A DNA stretch of 64,000 nucleotides, taken from the NCBI RefSeq assembly GCF_014651375.1, contig NZ_BMWT01000004.1, positions 248,001-312,000 of the forward strand, in the 5' to 3' direction. Both the position numbers and the translations under genes were made by a program. Positions 9,801-17,724 of the stretch are shown here, one piece after another (positions within the stretch are counted from its first letter, which is position 1; every line of letters begins with the position of its first letter). A model generated the notes under the pieces. That model was given only the letters and a program-made list of their open reading frames with translations. It made no database searches and was not told the DNA's origin. Origin of the DNA: Tateyamaria omphalii (GTDB lineage: Bacteria > Pseudomonadota > Alphaproteobacteria > Rhodobacterales > Rhodobacteraceae).

Positions 9801-9847
9801 CACTCTACGCCATCTTCTTCCGGGTCAGCGGGGACGAGGTCGCCTAG
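6806..9847 (+). CDS. RND efflux transporter permease (AcrB/hydrophobe-amphiphile exporter family)
   Basis: A 1013-residue inner-membrane pump of usual RND length. One transmembrane helix near the N-terminus (residues about 12-30) precedes a large periplasmic domain, followed by a helix cluster, a second periplasmic domain and a final cluster of helices. The TM4 proton-relay motif reads GMLVDNAIVVVE, so the AcrB Asp-Asp pair is Asp-Asn, as in many non-AcrB members. It forms a two-gene operon with the adaptor (3-bp gap). Substrate specificity cannot be predicted. The 3' end overlaps the convergent lysozyme gene by four bases. Confidence 0.92.
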   Translation: MDLARFAIEKRLISAISTLLILISGYFAYTVLPRFEDPEFIIRQAQIVTPYPGASAEEVAEEVTEVVENALQQLQGVDEVRSVSSPGLSIVNVEFTIASVSDYPDLYQRFAQMRAKVEDAQGNLPPNALESVVFDDFGDVYALYFAVVGDGFSISELHEYAKDLQRELVTVDGVSKVVLNGVQDEVIYVEYSSARLIELGLAPDQIAQILEGQNLVRPAGSIKAGQTRLMVRPESAVSSTEAIGNLMITNAQTGASFRLSDIATISRGVEDPATMLLYRDGKAAIGIGISNTLGGNVVNMGVAVKERMDALIDQRPIGIDVLPISDQSVTVKESVDDFVMNVVLALAIVVGTLLIFMGLRSGILMGGILMVTVAGTLFGMYLYGLDMQRISLGALIIALGMLVDNAIVVVEGTLVRVQRGESAASASIAVVNQTKWPLLGGTLVGILAFSPIGFSPDNTGEYAGSLFWTIAISLLFSWLVAIWLTPYFCTLLLKPGTAVEERENIVLRMYRGILKRAIAVRYLTIGLVVALFASAIAMFSMVPPGFFPASTRAQFAIDYFLPQGADILATEADILEISEHVRTLPGVTGTNTAIGQGHTRFMLIYEAETQNSAYGQILVDVESFDQIEGLRSELQAWIDENYPAANAKVWKFILGPGGGSKVEARFFGPDPVVLRELAAEAKAIMSDAGAIAVKDDWREQVQVLRPVIDTENARRLGLTQSDISGALATHLTGSTLGVYRERDELLNIVMRPTAVERDDVTELRDVQVFSQVAGGYIPINQVVDRFEVVFEAGNLRRIDRKLAITAQSDNAVGVLSGDLFNEVRGQIEDIALPPGYALEWKGEYGDSAEANAGLASTMPLGFGAMILVVLFLFNAIRQPLIIWLTVPLALIGVIWGLAATQTPLEFMAILGVLSLTGLLIKAAIVLIDETDSQIAGGKPRMDAIVDSAVSRVRPVLLGVLTTVLGVVPLIWDPFFASLAIVIICGLSFAAILTLIVVPALYAIFFRVSGDEVA

Positions 9848-10608
9848 CGGATCGTCCGCTGCTCCAGCCAGCTTTGCCAGTCGGCGGCGGAGCCGTTGAA
9901 GGCATTGATGTCGATCGCTCCGGGCGTATTCGGCAATGTCCCGGTCGAGGTGTATTGCCAAAAGCGCCACGACTGGCCGGGATAGGCCTGAGCCGGGGTT
10001 TTGGCTGTGGTGCGCAACCAGAATTCGTAGCCGCGCAGACGGTTCAACTCGGCATCCTCATAAAAGCCGGGCGTCGTATAGATGATGGGTTTCTGCCCAT
10101 AGTGCGCCTCGACGATGTCCAGCCAGCGCTGCATTTCATTGCGCACCGTGGCCGCATCGGGGCGACGCTGACAGGTTGGTGAAAACGGGTTCCACTCCAT
10201 GTCCAGCACTGGGGGCAGGCTGCCGCGCGTCTTCGGCGCGGTGCGGATAAAGAATTGTGCCTGCACCTCGGGCGCCGTGCAGAAATAGTAGAAGTGATAG
10301 GCCCCGCGCCGGATGCCCGCCTGACCTGCACCGCGCCAGTGGTCTGTGAACATCGGGTCGGCCAGATCGCCGCCCTCGGTCGCTTTCAGAAAGGCGAACT
10401 CGATCCCCACTGCCTTGGCCCGAACCCAGTCCACGCTGGTCTGGAACCGTGCGGCGTCCATGCCGCGTACAGGGAACGTGCTGGGTTGGCGCCCGGCAAA
10501 ACGCACCGGGTCCGTGTCCCCGATGATTATCGGGCCGGTAAAGGGGGCAGGGCCGGGTGCGCAGGCAGCAAGAAGGACGAATGCGGCAATCAAAAATCGT
10601 GTCAACAT
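9844..10608 (-). CDS. Glycoside hydrolase family 25 lysozyme, lipoprotein
   Basis: A 254-residue predicted lipoprotein: signal segment MLTRFLIAAFVLLAAC with the lipid-modified Cys at residue 16. The GH25 muramidase fold follows, with the expected acidic residues: Asp51 in GMDAARFQ and the DxE pair Asp136/Glu138 in VLDMEW. The family hydrolyses the MurNAc-GlcNAc bond of peptidoglycan, so a role in cell-wall remodelling from the periplasmic face is likely. It is the third gene of a minus-strand run after the aldo/keto reductase and FAD oxidase (18-bp gap). The functional link to those two is unclear. Confidence 0.88.
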   Translation of the reverse strand: MLTRFLIAAFVLLAACAPGPAPFTGPIIIGDTDPVRFAGRQPSTFPVRGMDAARFQTSVDWVRAKAVGIEFAFLKATEGGDLADPMFTDHWRGAGQAGIRRGAYHFYYFCTAPEVQAQFFIRTAPKTRGSLPPVLDMEWNPFSPTCQRRPDAATVRNEMQRWLDIVEAHYGQKPIIYTTPGFYEDAELNRLRGYEFWLRTTAKTPAQAYPGQSWRFWQYTSTGTLPNTPGAIDINAFNGSAADWQSWLEQRTIR

Positions 10609-10626
10609 GAGGCTGAGCCTAGCGGC

Positions 10627-11682
10627 TTAGAACCGGGCTGGCGACAAGGATTTGATGGTGTCCGCGTCAATGTGCGGAGGACGGCCCAAAACCAGATCAG
10701 CCAGAAGCTGGCTGGCCGCTGGGGCCGTCTGAAACCCATAGCCACCCTGACCCGCACACCAGATGAAATCATGGATATGGGGGTCACGGCCCATTACCAA
10801 CGTGCGGTCCGGCGCAAAGCTGCGCAGACCGGCCCACGATGTTTCAACCCGAGTCACAGGTTCGGTCACATGCTGGCTGTAACGATCCAAGCCCTCGGCC
10901 AGCACCATGTCGTCGGCCCAGGCATCTTGTGGTTCAACAAGGTCTTCGTCCGCCGGAGAGACCAACAACTTGCCCGCATCCGGCTTGGCATACCACGTCT
11001 CGCCCACGCCAAAAAAAATGGGCCATTCGTTCACGTCATGTCCAGCGGGCGCAGGCAAGCGTGCCATGGAACGACGGAGGGGCATGATACCAATGGGGGC
11101 TACCCCGGCCATAGTGGCAATCTGGTCGGCCCAGGCGCCTGCAGCATTGACCAGAATGTCCGCTGTGAACGCGTTTTCCCCGCAATGAACGAACCACTGC
11201 TTGCCCCGTGTGATCGAGGTCACCGGGGCACCCGTCAGAACCTGCCCACCATTTGCCCGCACCGTTTTTGCAAAGTCCTGAATCATGCGGTCCGTGTCGA
11301 TGTCAAAGGCATCGGCATGGTAGGCGGCGCGGGTGATCGCTCCGTTCAGGATCGGGATGTGACCTCGCGCATCGTCGACCGATATCTCGGGGCATTTCAG
11401 GGTTTCGGCGTCGGCTTCAAACTGTTCATCCTCTCCGGCGCGGCCAAGCAAGAGGAAACCGCGTGGGCTGAGATAGGGCTGCTGATAGGCGGCACTTGCC
11501 TTGTTCAAGGCGACCACGGATGGCGCGCCATAGTTCTCTTCAAACAGCGCCGCAGACCGGCCCGAGGCGTGGTAGCCAAGCGCGCTTTCACCTTCGATCA
11601 GCGTAACACGCGCCCCGTCCGACAGCCGTGCCGCCGCCGACACCCCGGCGATGCCACCGCCAATGACAATGATGTCGGTCAC
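10627..11682 (-). CDS. FAD-dependent amine/D-amino-acid oxidase-type oxidoreductase
   Basis: A 351-residue DAO-family flavoprotein with an N-terminal dinucleotide-binding fold (IIVIGGGIAGVSAAARL), the ASGRSAALFEE segment that contacts FAD in DadA/GlpD relatives, and a C-terminal GQGGYGFQTAPA motif closing the flavin site. It probably oxidises a secondary or primary amine or an amino acid; the substrate is unknown. It starts with GTG, overlapping the aldo/keto reductase stop by four bases (GTGA), so the two are translationally coupled. The opposite strand is open for a long way here; I take that as a shadow. Confidence 0.82.
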   Translation of the reverse strand: MTDIIVIGGGIAGVSAAARLSDGARVTLIEGESALGYHASGRSAALFEENYGAPSVVALNKASAAYQQPYLSPRGFLLLGRAGEDEQFEADAETLKCPEISVDDARGHIPILNGAITRAAYHADAFDIDTDRMIQDFAKTVRANGGQVLTGAPVTSITRGKQWFVHCGENAFTADILVNAAGAWADQIATMAGVAPIGIMPLRRSMARLPAPAGHDVNEWPIFFGVGETWYAKPDAGKLLVSPADEDLVEPQDAWADDMVLAEGLDRYSQHVTEPVTRVETSWAGLRSFAPDRTLVMGRDPHIHDFIWCAGQGGYGFQTAPAASQLLADLVLGRPPHIDADTIKSLSPARF

Positions 11683-12605
11683 GCTTCCTCGATCCGGTCC
11701 GTGGCCGGCGGTGGCGTGACGCTGAACCCGGTGATCTGGTCATATAGATCAGCGGTCATGTCGAACTCCAATGCGGCAAGCGACGGGGCCAACTGTTCTG
11801 CTGAGCGGGCCGAGATGATGGGCCGTGGCCGGGCCGGATGTGCCATCGCCCAGGCCACGGCCAGCGTCGCCGGGCTTGTGCCCAGATCAGCGGCCACGGC
11901 TGACAGCTTGGCAGCCGCCTCGCGCATCCAATCCACATTGTAGCGTGCGGCATAGCGGTCATCTTCGGTCAGGCGCCCGGTGCCACCGTCCACGTATTTG
12001 CCGGTCAACAGCCCACCACCAAGCGGGGAATAGGGTGCGATTTCAATGCCCTGATCCACGGCCATCGGGAAAATCTCGACCTCTGATTGCCGTTTCACAA
12101 GGCTGTGCATGGGCTGGATGATGTCGATCTGTACTTCGAATTGTGCGGCCACCGCCTGTGCTTTCATCACCTGCCATGCGGCGAAGTTGGACACGCCGAT
12201 ATGGCGGATCTTGCCTTGGGTCTTGAGCGTGGCCAGCGCATCGAATGTCTCTTGCAGCGGCGTGTCATCGTCAAAGCGGTGCAGGTACAGAATATCGACC
12301 ATGTCCATCTGTAACCGCTGCTGGGACGTGGCAAAGCCGGTCAGGATATTGTCGCGTCCAGAGCCACCTTCATAGGCCGCCTTGGTCGCGATGATCAGAT
12401 CGTCGCGGTCGCTCTGGGCCATTTCACCCAAAAGCGTCTCGGAGGCACCTCCCGTGTAAACAAAGGCGGTGTCAAAATGAGTGATGCCGACGGCGCGGGC
12501 GGCGTCGAACATGGCCCGGCTCTGGTCTGCATCAGCCTTGCCGCCGAACTGCATTGTACCGAAAGTCAGGGGTGAAAGCGGGGTGCCGGAGAGAGAGGTA
12601 ATCAT
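11679..12605 (-). CDS. Aldo/keto reductase
   Basis: A 308-residue (alpha/beta)8 NADPH-dependent oxidoreductase of the AKR superfamily. The catalytic tetrad is visible: Asp in THFDTAFVY, Tyr in the same motif, Lys in IIATKAA and His in LYLHRFDD. The family reduces aldehydes and ketones to alcohols. It is the first gene of a three-gene minus-strand operon with an FAD oxidase and a GH25 lysozyme. Its product could handle the aldehyde made by the oxidase (inference). Confidence 0.88.
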   Translation of the reverse strand: MITSLSGTPLSPLTFGTMQFGGKADADQSRAMFDAARAVGITHFDTAFVYTGGASETLLGEMAQSDRDDLIIATKAAYEGGSGRDNILTGFATSQQRLQMDMVDILYLHRFDDDTPLQETFDALATLKTQGKIRHIGVSNFAAWQVMKAQAVAAQFEVQIDIIQPMHSLVKRQSEVEIFPMAVDQGIEIAPYSPLGGGLLTGKYVDGGTGRLTEDDRYAARYNVDWMREAAAKLSAVAADLGTSPATLAVAWAMAHPARPRPIISARSAEQLAPSLAALEFDMTADLYDQITGFSVTPPPATDRIEEA

Positions 12606-12807
12606 GCGCCAAGTCGTGCCATGCAGGACACCACGGGTGCAACGGCTAACATGCGTTCAGGCCCGCCTCTCGCCATTGCGCCTTGCCCTTTGCACAGGAA
12701 GGACGCGCCGACATTTGGCAAAGTGCAACAGCTTCCCGTTGCCGCAATCTGGCAGCAGCATGCGGTGGACTGGCCCGCACGTTGCGATAGGTTCAGAAAG
12801 GAACGAC

Positions 12808-13485
12808 ATGAAGGGGGCGGACATGGCCGACGGGTTTGAGCAGATGGTTGACGAGGCGCTGAGCTTCTTTGCCAAGCTGGAGAAGAACAACACCAAGGAC
12901 TGGTTCGAACCGCATAAGGCTCACTACAAGGACGCGATCGCTGGCCCCGCGGGTTTCTTTTCGGACCTGATGGCCGAGGATATTGCCCGCATCACCGGCA
13001 AGCCACACAGCCCCAAGGTTTTTCGCATTTACCGCGATGTGCGCTTTTCCAAGGATAAGACGCCGCTGAACACACATCTGCACATCATGTGGTCCCCCGC
13101 CGACAAGGATCCGTTGGCGCCGTCGTGGTTCTGGGGGCTGTCATCGGAGTACTTCATCCTCGGGATGGGTGTGATGGGTTTGCAGGGGGCGCATTTGACT
13201 CGCTACCGCGCCTTTGTCGACAGTTGGGGAGACAGCTTGCAGGACGCGCTGGATACAGCGGCTGACACCGGTGCCGAAATCAGCGATTGGGGGCCAGAGC
13301 CGCTGAAACGTGTGCCCAAACCCTATGACCAGGACCATCCCCATGGCGATCTGCTGAAGCGCAAGGCACTCGCCATATCCGGCCCGCTCCCCGCCGATTG
13401 GCGCGAAACGGGGCTGGTCAAGGCCACGACATCGCGGATCAACACCCTGATGCCCGTCTGGAAGGTCTTCGATTCGCATCTGTAA
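12808..13485 (+). CDS. DUF2461 (TIGR02453) family protein
   Basis: A 225-residue cytosolic protein matching the TIGR02453/DUF2461 family: an N-terminal FFAKLEKNNTKDWF segment and the conserved core FRIYRDVRFSKDKTPLNTH. The family is widespread in bacteria and of unknown function. The frame is open well upstream, but the ATG at 12808 follows AAAGGA at good spacing; a second ATG at 12823 is an alternative. The 200 bp between this gene and the divergent aldo/keto reductase hold no other feature I can support. Confidence 0.85.
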   Translation: MKGADMADGFEQMVDEALSFFAKLEKNNTKDWFEPHKAHYKDAIAGPAGFFSDLMAEDIARITGKPHSPKVFRIYRDVRFSKDKTPLNTHLHIMWSPADKDPLAPSWFWGLSSEYFILGMGVMGLQGAHLTRYRAFVDSWGDSLQDALDTAADTGAEISDWGPEPLKRVPKPYDQDHPHGDLLKRKALAISGPLPADWRETGLVKATTSRINTLMPVWKVFDSHL

Positions 13486-13556
13486 ATGACGCATATCAAT
13501 GACAATGCAGGTCTTGGGGTTTCTACGTCTTCCCGAATAGCACTAGGAGAAGACAT

Positions 13557-14432
13557 TTGGCACAACCTGTTGAAACCATTGATCGCAAGCCCTCTGAAGC
13601 ACAGGCCTTTGACCAGACGCAATACCCCTACGCCGACAAGATGACGCGCACCGAATACGAGGCGGAAAAGGCCGCCTTGCAGGTCGAACTGTTGAAGGTC
13701 CAGTTGTGGGTGCAGGAAACGGGTCAAAAGTTCGTGCTTCTGTTTGAAGGGCGCGACGCGGCAGGCAAGGGCGGCACCATCAAACGGTTCACCGAGCATC
13801 TGAACCCCCGTGCGGCCCGGGTGGTGGCTCTGAACAAACCCACCGACCAGGAACGCGGGCAGTGGTTTTTTCAACGCTACATCAAGCATCTGCCCACAAG
13901 TGGTGAGATCGTGCTGTATGACCGATCTTGGTACAACCGGGCCGGAGTCGAACGGGTGATGTCGTTTTGTGCGGCCAATGAATACCTTGAGTTCATGCGG
14001 CAAACGCCCGAGTTCGAGCGGATGCTGTCACGGTCAGGCATTCAGCTGTTCAAATACTGGTTCTCCGTCACGCAGGATGAACAGCGCCGTCGCTTCAAGG
14101 CGCGTGAGACAGACCCTCTCAAGCAGTGGAAACTGTCACCAATCGACCGGGCCAGCCTGGACAAGTGGGATGACTACACCGAAGCGAAAGAGGCGATGTT
14201 CTTCTACACGGACACCGCCGATGCCCCTTGGACTGTTGTGAAATCCAACGACAAGAAGCGCGCACGCATCAACTGCATGAAGCATTTTTTGTCCAAGCTG
14301 GACTATCCGGACAAGGACTTTGCGGTGGCCACCTTGCCTGACCCATTGATCGTGCAGCAGGCGGATGCGTCGGTGAATGGGTCCGAGCATATTCTGGCAG
14401 CATCGCTACATCCGCATTCCCGCAAAAGCTGA
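13557..14432 (+). CDS. ppk2: Polyphosphate kinase 2
   Basis: A 291-residue PPK2-family kinase. The Walker A motif is EGRDAAGKGGTIKRF (about residues 63-77). The Walker B/lid region contains LYDRSWYNRAGVERV, followed by RRFKARETDPLKQWKLSP, typical of the class that uses polyphosphate to phosphorylate nucleoside diphosphates. It links phosphate storage to nucleotide pools in the cytosol. The start is a TTG at 13557, supported by AGGAGA eight bases upstream; no suitable ATG lies nearby. It is followed 16 bp later by a small DUF465 gene, likely in the same transcript. Confidence 0.92.
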   Translation: MAQPVETIDRKPSEAQAFDQTQYPYADKMTRTEYEAEKAALQVELLKVQLWVQETGQKFVLLFEGRDAAGKGGTIKRFTEHLNPRAARVVALNKPTDQERGQWFFQRYIKHLPTSGEIVLYDRSWYNRAGVERVMSFCAANEYLEFMRQTPEFERMLSRSGIQLFKYWFSVTQDEQRRRFKARETDPLKQWKLSPIDRASLDKWDDYTEAKEAMFFYTDTADAPWTVVKSNDKKRARINCMKHFLSKLDYPDKDFAVATLPDPLIVQQADASVNGSEHILAASLHPHSRKS

Positions 14433-14448
14433 TACCCCGGAGAACCAC

Positions 14449-14688
14449 ATGTCAAACACGCCTCATGATCTTGCACAGGATTTTCCGGAACATGCGGATC
14501 GCATTTCAAAGCTGCGGCAGACCGATGCACATTTTGCCCGTTTGATGGATGAATACCATGACGTGAACCGTGCGGTGCACCGCGCCGAGACGGATGTCGA
14601 ACCCGTGTCCGATGCCCATATGCAGGATATGCGCAAGCAGCGTATGGTGCTGAAGGATCAGCTCTACGCGACACTGACGGCTGCCTGA
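14449..14688 (+). CDS. YdcH-like DUF465 small protein
   Basis: A 79-residue, highly charged helical protein of the DUF465/YdcH family, with the typical HFARLMDEYHDVNRAVHRAE and KQRMVLKDQLYATL segments that form an antiparallel helical hairpin. Its role is unknown. The ATG at 14449 is preceded by CCGGAGAA and lies 16 bp after ppk2. Confidence 0.85.
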   Translation: MSNTPHDLAQDFPEHADRISKLRQTDAHFARLMDEYHDVNRAVHRAETDVEPVSDAHMQDMRKQRMVLKDQLYATLTAA

Positions 14689-14715
14689 TTTGGGACGTTG
14701 GCGCGATAGATCGCA

Positions 14716-14737
14716 TTTGAACTAAACTCGGTTCAAA
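14716..14737. promoter_or_regulatory. Inverted repeat between DUF465 and the lysozyme-like gene
   Basis: A perfect 7-bp inverted repeat, TTTGAAC-N8-GTTCAAA, lies 28 bp after the DUF465 stop and 80 bp before the next gene. There is no long T run, so a weak terminator or an operator are both possible. The half-sites do not fit the alphaproteobacterial LexA direct repeat. Confidence 0.3.
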
Positions 14738-14816
14738 ACACATGACGGCGGCAACCCCATGTTTAGGGATGCCGCGCCAAAACCCCCGCACGCGATGATT
14801 TCAGAATGGGATTGCG

Positions 14817-15536
14817 ATGCGGCGGATTTGGAGCGTTTTGGCGTGCGTTGGATTGGTGGGGCAGGGTGCCTATGCTTGGGCCGAGGTGTTGCCAATGGTC
14901 AGTCGGGCCAGCCTGATGACCAAGGCGGCCCCGCTGATCAGTGCAGAGCCAATGATCCGGCATTCCGGCCCCAGCCTGTTTGCCGGGCGGTCCATCACCG
15001 GCATGTTTGCACCGCCTGATCCCAACGAACTCGATAACTTGCGGAACTACCCGGTCGAGGGCCGGGTGGCGCGGTTGCGCAACCTGATCGCGCAGGCCGA
15101 GGCAGGCAAAAAAGGCTATGACGCCGTGCAATACGGGGCGCGGGTCAAGCCTGGTGCCGCGCCGACCCAGCTGACGATCCAGCAGATCTATGACTGGATC
15201 AAGGCCACGCCGGGCCAGCCCCACGCCATTGGGCGCTATCAGTTCATTCCGCCGACCCTGCGGCGGCTTGTGCGGCAAGCGGGGATTGATCCCAAACGTC
15301 AGTTCACACCCGCCGTGCAAGACCGGCTTGCAGACATCCTGCTGGCTGATGCGGGACTTGCGCCCTTCCTTGCCGGAGAGATGCCGCGCCAGACCTTCAT
15401 GAACAACCTCGCCAAGATCTGGGCGGGTTTGCCCAATGACACCGGAAAATCCCACTATCACGGATATGCGGGCAACAAGGCGACGATGAGCTGGGCGCAT
15501 TTCGATGCGCAGATGGCCCGCATCTTTGCGCAATAA
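14817..15536 (+). CDS. Exported lysozyme-like protein of uncertain function
   Basis: A 239-residue protein with a signal peptide (MRRIWSVLACVGLVGQGAYA). From about residue 85 it resembles small phage-type muramidases or lysozyme-like domains: RNLIAQAEAGKKGYDAVQYG, with a Glu in the position of a catalytic acid, then TIQQIYDWIK, GRYQFIPPTLRRLV and a C-terminal AKIWAGLPND segment. I infer peptidoglycan binding or cleavage in the periplasm, but only from this motif pattern. It is convergent with the BMP transporter operon. Confidence 0.6.
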   Translation: MRRIWSVLACVGLVGQGAYAWAEVLPMVSRASLMTKAAPLISAEPMIRHSGPSLFAGRSITGMFAPPDPNELDNLRNYPVEGRVARLRNLIAQAEAGKKGYDAVQYGARVKPGAAPTQLTIQQIYDWIKATPGQPHAIGRYQFIPPTLRRLVRQAGIDPKRQFTPAVQDRLADILLADAGLAPFLAGEMPRQTFMNNLAKIWAGLPNDTGKSHYHGYAGNKATMSWAHFDAQMARIFAQ

Positions 15537-15562
15537 GAGGGTGCTGGTGGTCCATTTGACCT

Positions 15563-15687
15563 GCTGGGCGGAGGACACCTCCGCCTTACAGATGAATGCA
15601 TTGAACCGGGGCGTGTAGCCAACAAAAAGCCCCCTGCGTGGTATGCCGGGGGCAAATGTTGCTTGGCGGGGGACACCCCCGCCTTAC
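15563..15687. repeat. Two copies of a hairpin repeat
   Basis: Two near-identical 27-bp units occur at 15563-15589 and 15661-15687. Each forms a perfect 8-bp stem with an ACA loop (GGCGGAGG-ACA-CCTCCGCC and GGCGGGGG-ACA-CCCCCGCC) and ends in TTAC. The stem changes between copies are compensatory (A/T to G/C), so the hairpin is conserved, not only the sequence. They bracket the terminator of the minus-strand operon. Confidence 0.6.
15624..15653 (-). terminator. Rho-independent terminator of the purine/BMP operon
   Basis: Read on the minus strand, a GCCCCC stem arm, a 13-base loop and GGGGGC are followed by TTTTT (plus-strand AAAAA at 15624-15628). It lies 41 bp beyond the BMP gene's stop. Confidence 0.7.
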
Positions 15688-15693
15688 GATGCC

Positions 15694-16776
15694 TTATTGC
15701 GGGATATCGCCTTCGATGCCTTCGACATAGAAGTTCATGCCTGCCAACGTGCCATCATCGGCGGTTTCACCTTCGGCCAGGAAAGGTGAGCCGTCCTGCT
15801 TGTTCAGCGGGCCCGTGAAGGCATGGTATGATCCATCGGCCAACGCAGCCTTCATGGCCAGGGCTTCTTCCTTGACGTCGGCCGGAACGGCGTCCGAAAT
15901 ATCGCCAATGCCAACCATGCCGGCGCCGATGCCATCCCATGTGTCTTTCGACTCCCACGTGCCGTCCATCACGGCGCGGGTCCGCGCGATGTAGTAGGGG
16001 GCCCAGTCATCGATGATCGATGAGACGCGGGGGAAGGGCGCGTATTGGCCCATGTCTGACGCTTGTCCAAAGGTCACAACACCACCTGCTTCCTGAGCAG
16101 CCGCTTGCGGAGCGGTGGAGTCGGTGTGTTGCAGCACCACGTCCGCACCTTGATCGATCAGGGTCTTTGCAGCGTCTGCTTCTTTCGCAGGGTCAAACCA
16201 CGTGTAGACCCAGATGATCTTGAACTCGACATCCGGGTTCACCTTCTTGGCGTGAATATAGGCCGAATTGATGCCGCGGATCACCTCGGGGATCGGGAAG
16301 GACCCGATGTAACCGATGGTGTTGGTCTTGGTCATCTTGCCTGCGATGTGACCCTGAATAGCGCGCCCTTCGTAGAAACGGGCCGAATAGGTGGACACGT
16401 TCGGATGCAGGCGCTTGTAGCCGGTTGCGTGCTCGAATTTCACATCCGGGAACTTGGCCGCGACGTTGTTCGTCGGATCCATGTAACCAAAGGAGGTGGT
16501 AAAGATCAGGTCCGCCCCATCCAGCGCCATCTGCGTCATCACGCGCTCGCTGTCCGGGCCTTCGGCGACGTTTTCCACGAACACGGTCTCAACCGCATCG
16601 CCGAACTCTTCCTCGACCGCCAGACGGCCCTGATCATGTTCATAGGTCCAGCCGCCATCGCCGACAGGGCCGACATAGACAAAGCCGACCTTCGTCTTCT
16701 CATGGCCATCGGCGTATGCGCCGCCTGCCAGACCAAGCGCCAAGGCGGCACTTGCCATCAAAGTGGTGAATTTCAT
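15694..16776 (-). CDS. BMP-family ABC transporter substrate-binding protein (purine nucleoside type)
   Basis: A 360-residue periplasmic binding protein with signal peptide MKFTTLMASAALALGLAGGAYA. It belongs to the Bmp/PnrA (basic membrane protein) family, with KVGFVYVGPVGDGGWTYEHDQG at the start of the mature domain, FTTSFGYMDP and VLQHTDSTAPQAA. Characterised BMP proteins bind purine nucleosides. It is the last gene of the operon that begins with xdhABC and includes the matching permeases and ATPase. I infer delivery of purines or nucleosides to the xanthine oxidation pathway. The ATG at 16776 follows GGGGGAGA; the longer open frame upstream overlaps the permease gene and is not used. Confidence 0.92.
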   Translation of the reverse strand: MKFTTLMASAALALGLAGGAYADGHEKTKVGFVYVGPVGDGGWTYEHDQGRLAVEEEFGDAVETVFVENVAEGPDSERVMTQMALDGADLIFTTSFGYMDPTNNVAAKFPDVKFEHATGYKRLHPNVSTYSARFYEGRAIQGHIAGKMTKTNTIGYIGSFPIPEVIRGINSAYIHAKKVNPDVEFKIIWVYTWFDPAKEADAAKTLIDQGADVVLQHTDSTAPQAAAQEAGGVVTFGQASDMGQYAPFPRVSSIIDDWAPYYIARTRAVMDGTWESKDTWDGIGAGMVGIGDISDAVPADVKEEALAMKAALADGSYHAFTGPLNKQDGSPFLAEGETADDGTLAGMNFYVEGIEGDIPQ

Positions 16777-16802
16777 TCGGTCTCCCCCGAGTTGTTGGCC
16801 TC

Positions 16803-17723
16803 TTATCCTGAGGCGTGGAATGTGCGCCCCAGTGAGCCGGGGGCGCGTGCTTTGTCTGCGCTCAGAATCACCAGAACGATGATCGTCACGATGTAGGGGG
16901 ACATTGCCAAATACTCGACCGGAATGGCAACGCCCGCGCCCTGCAAGTTCAACTGGAGCTGAGTGATTCCGCCAAAAAGATAAGCACCCAGCAGCACGCG
17001 CCATGGCTTCCAACTGGCAAACACAACCAGGGCGAGGGCAATCCACCCCACACCGGCGGTCATACCCTCGGTCCACTGCGGTACGCGGATGAGGGAAATG
17101 TACGCTCCGCCCAACCCCGCACAGGCCCCACCAAAGAGGATAGCAAGGGTGCGGATACGTTTGACCTTGTACCCCAATGCATGTGCTGCGTCGTGGTTTT
17201 CGCCCACAGCGCGCAGGACCAATCCCATCCGGGTGAATTTCAGCACTGCCCAGGTGCCCGCCACGATCCCAAGGCCCAGATAGACCATCAGGTCATGGCC
17301 AAAGATGATTGGTCCGATGACAGGAATGTCTGCAGGTGGCCCCAGCGGCGTTGCCTCGGCCCGCGGCGGCTTGATCCCGACATAGGACTGCCCCATGAGC
17401 GACGACAGCCCCAATCCGAACAGCGTCAGCGCAAGGCCCGAAGCCACTTGGTTGGCCAGCGCGACCTGCGTGAGAAAGGCAAAGAGCAGCGAAAGCACCG
17501 CGCCCCCGATGGCGGCCGCGACAAAGCCCACCGTGGGCGAGCCTGTGTTCACAGCAATGATGAAACCACAGACGGCGCCCGTGATCATCATCCCCTCAAC
17601 ACCCAGATTCAGAACACCCGCGCGTTCGACGACCAACTCGCCAATCGCGGCGAGCAAGATGGGCGTTGCCGCTGCGATCATGGCGGCGATCAGGAGGATT
17701 GGGTTGATGGCGGATAGGTCCAT
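16803..17723 (-). CDS. ABC transporter permease (BMP/nucleoside system), second permease
   Basis: A 306-residue inner-membrane permease of the BPD_transp_2/YufQ type with about eight to nine hydrophobic segments. The conserved early motif GELVVERAGVLNLGVEGMM and late motif GVGWIALALVVFASWKPWR are visible. It pairs with the other permease, the duplicated ATPase and the BMP binding protein. It starts one base after the stop of the small membrane protein gene and is followed 26 bp later by the BMP gene. Confidence 0.9.
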   Translation of the reverse strand: MDLSAINPILLIAAMIAAATPILLAAIGELVVERAGVLNLGVEGMMITGAVCGFIIAVNTGSPTVGFVAAAIGGAVLSLLFAFLTQVALANQVASGLALTLFGLGLSSLMGQSYVGIKPPRAEATPLGPPADIPVIGPIIFGHDLMVYLGLGIVAGTWAVLKFTRMGLVLRAVGENHDAAHALGYKVKRIRTLAILFGGACAGLGGAYISLIRVPQWTEGMTAGVGWIALALVVFASWKPWRVLLGAYLFGGITQLQLNLQGAGVAIPVEYLAMSPYIVTIIVLVILSADKARAPGSLGRTFHASG

Positions 17724-17724
17724 A

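Noticed and set aside
10255-11943. A 562-codon open frame on the plus strand opposite the FAD oxidase and aldo/keto reductase genes
   Set aside because: It lacks any family resemblance, and its composition is that of an antisense shadow of two well-supported genes in GC-rich DNA.
14716-14737. A LexA box
   Set aside because: The arms are inverted with an 8-bp spacer, while alphaproteobacterial LexA sites are direct repeats GTTC-N7-GTTC.
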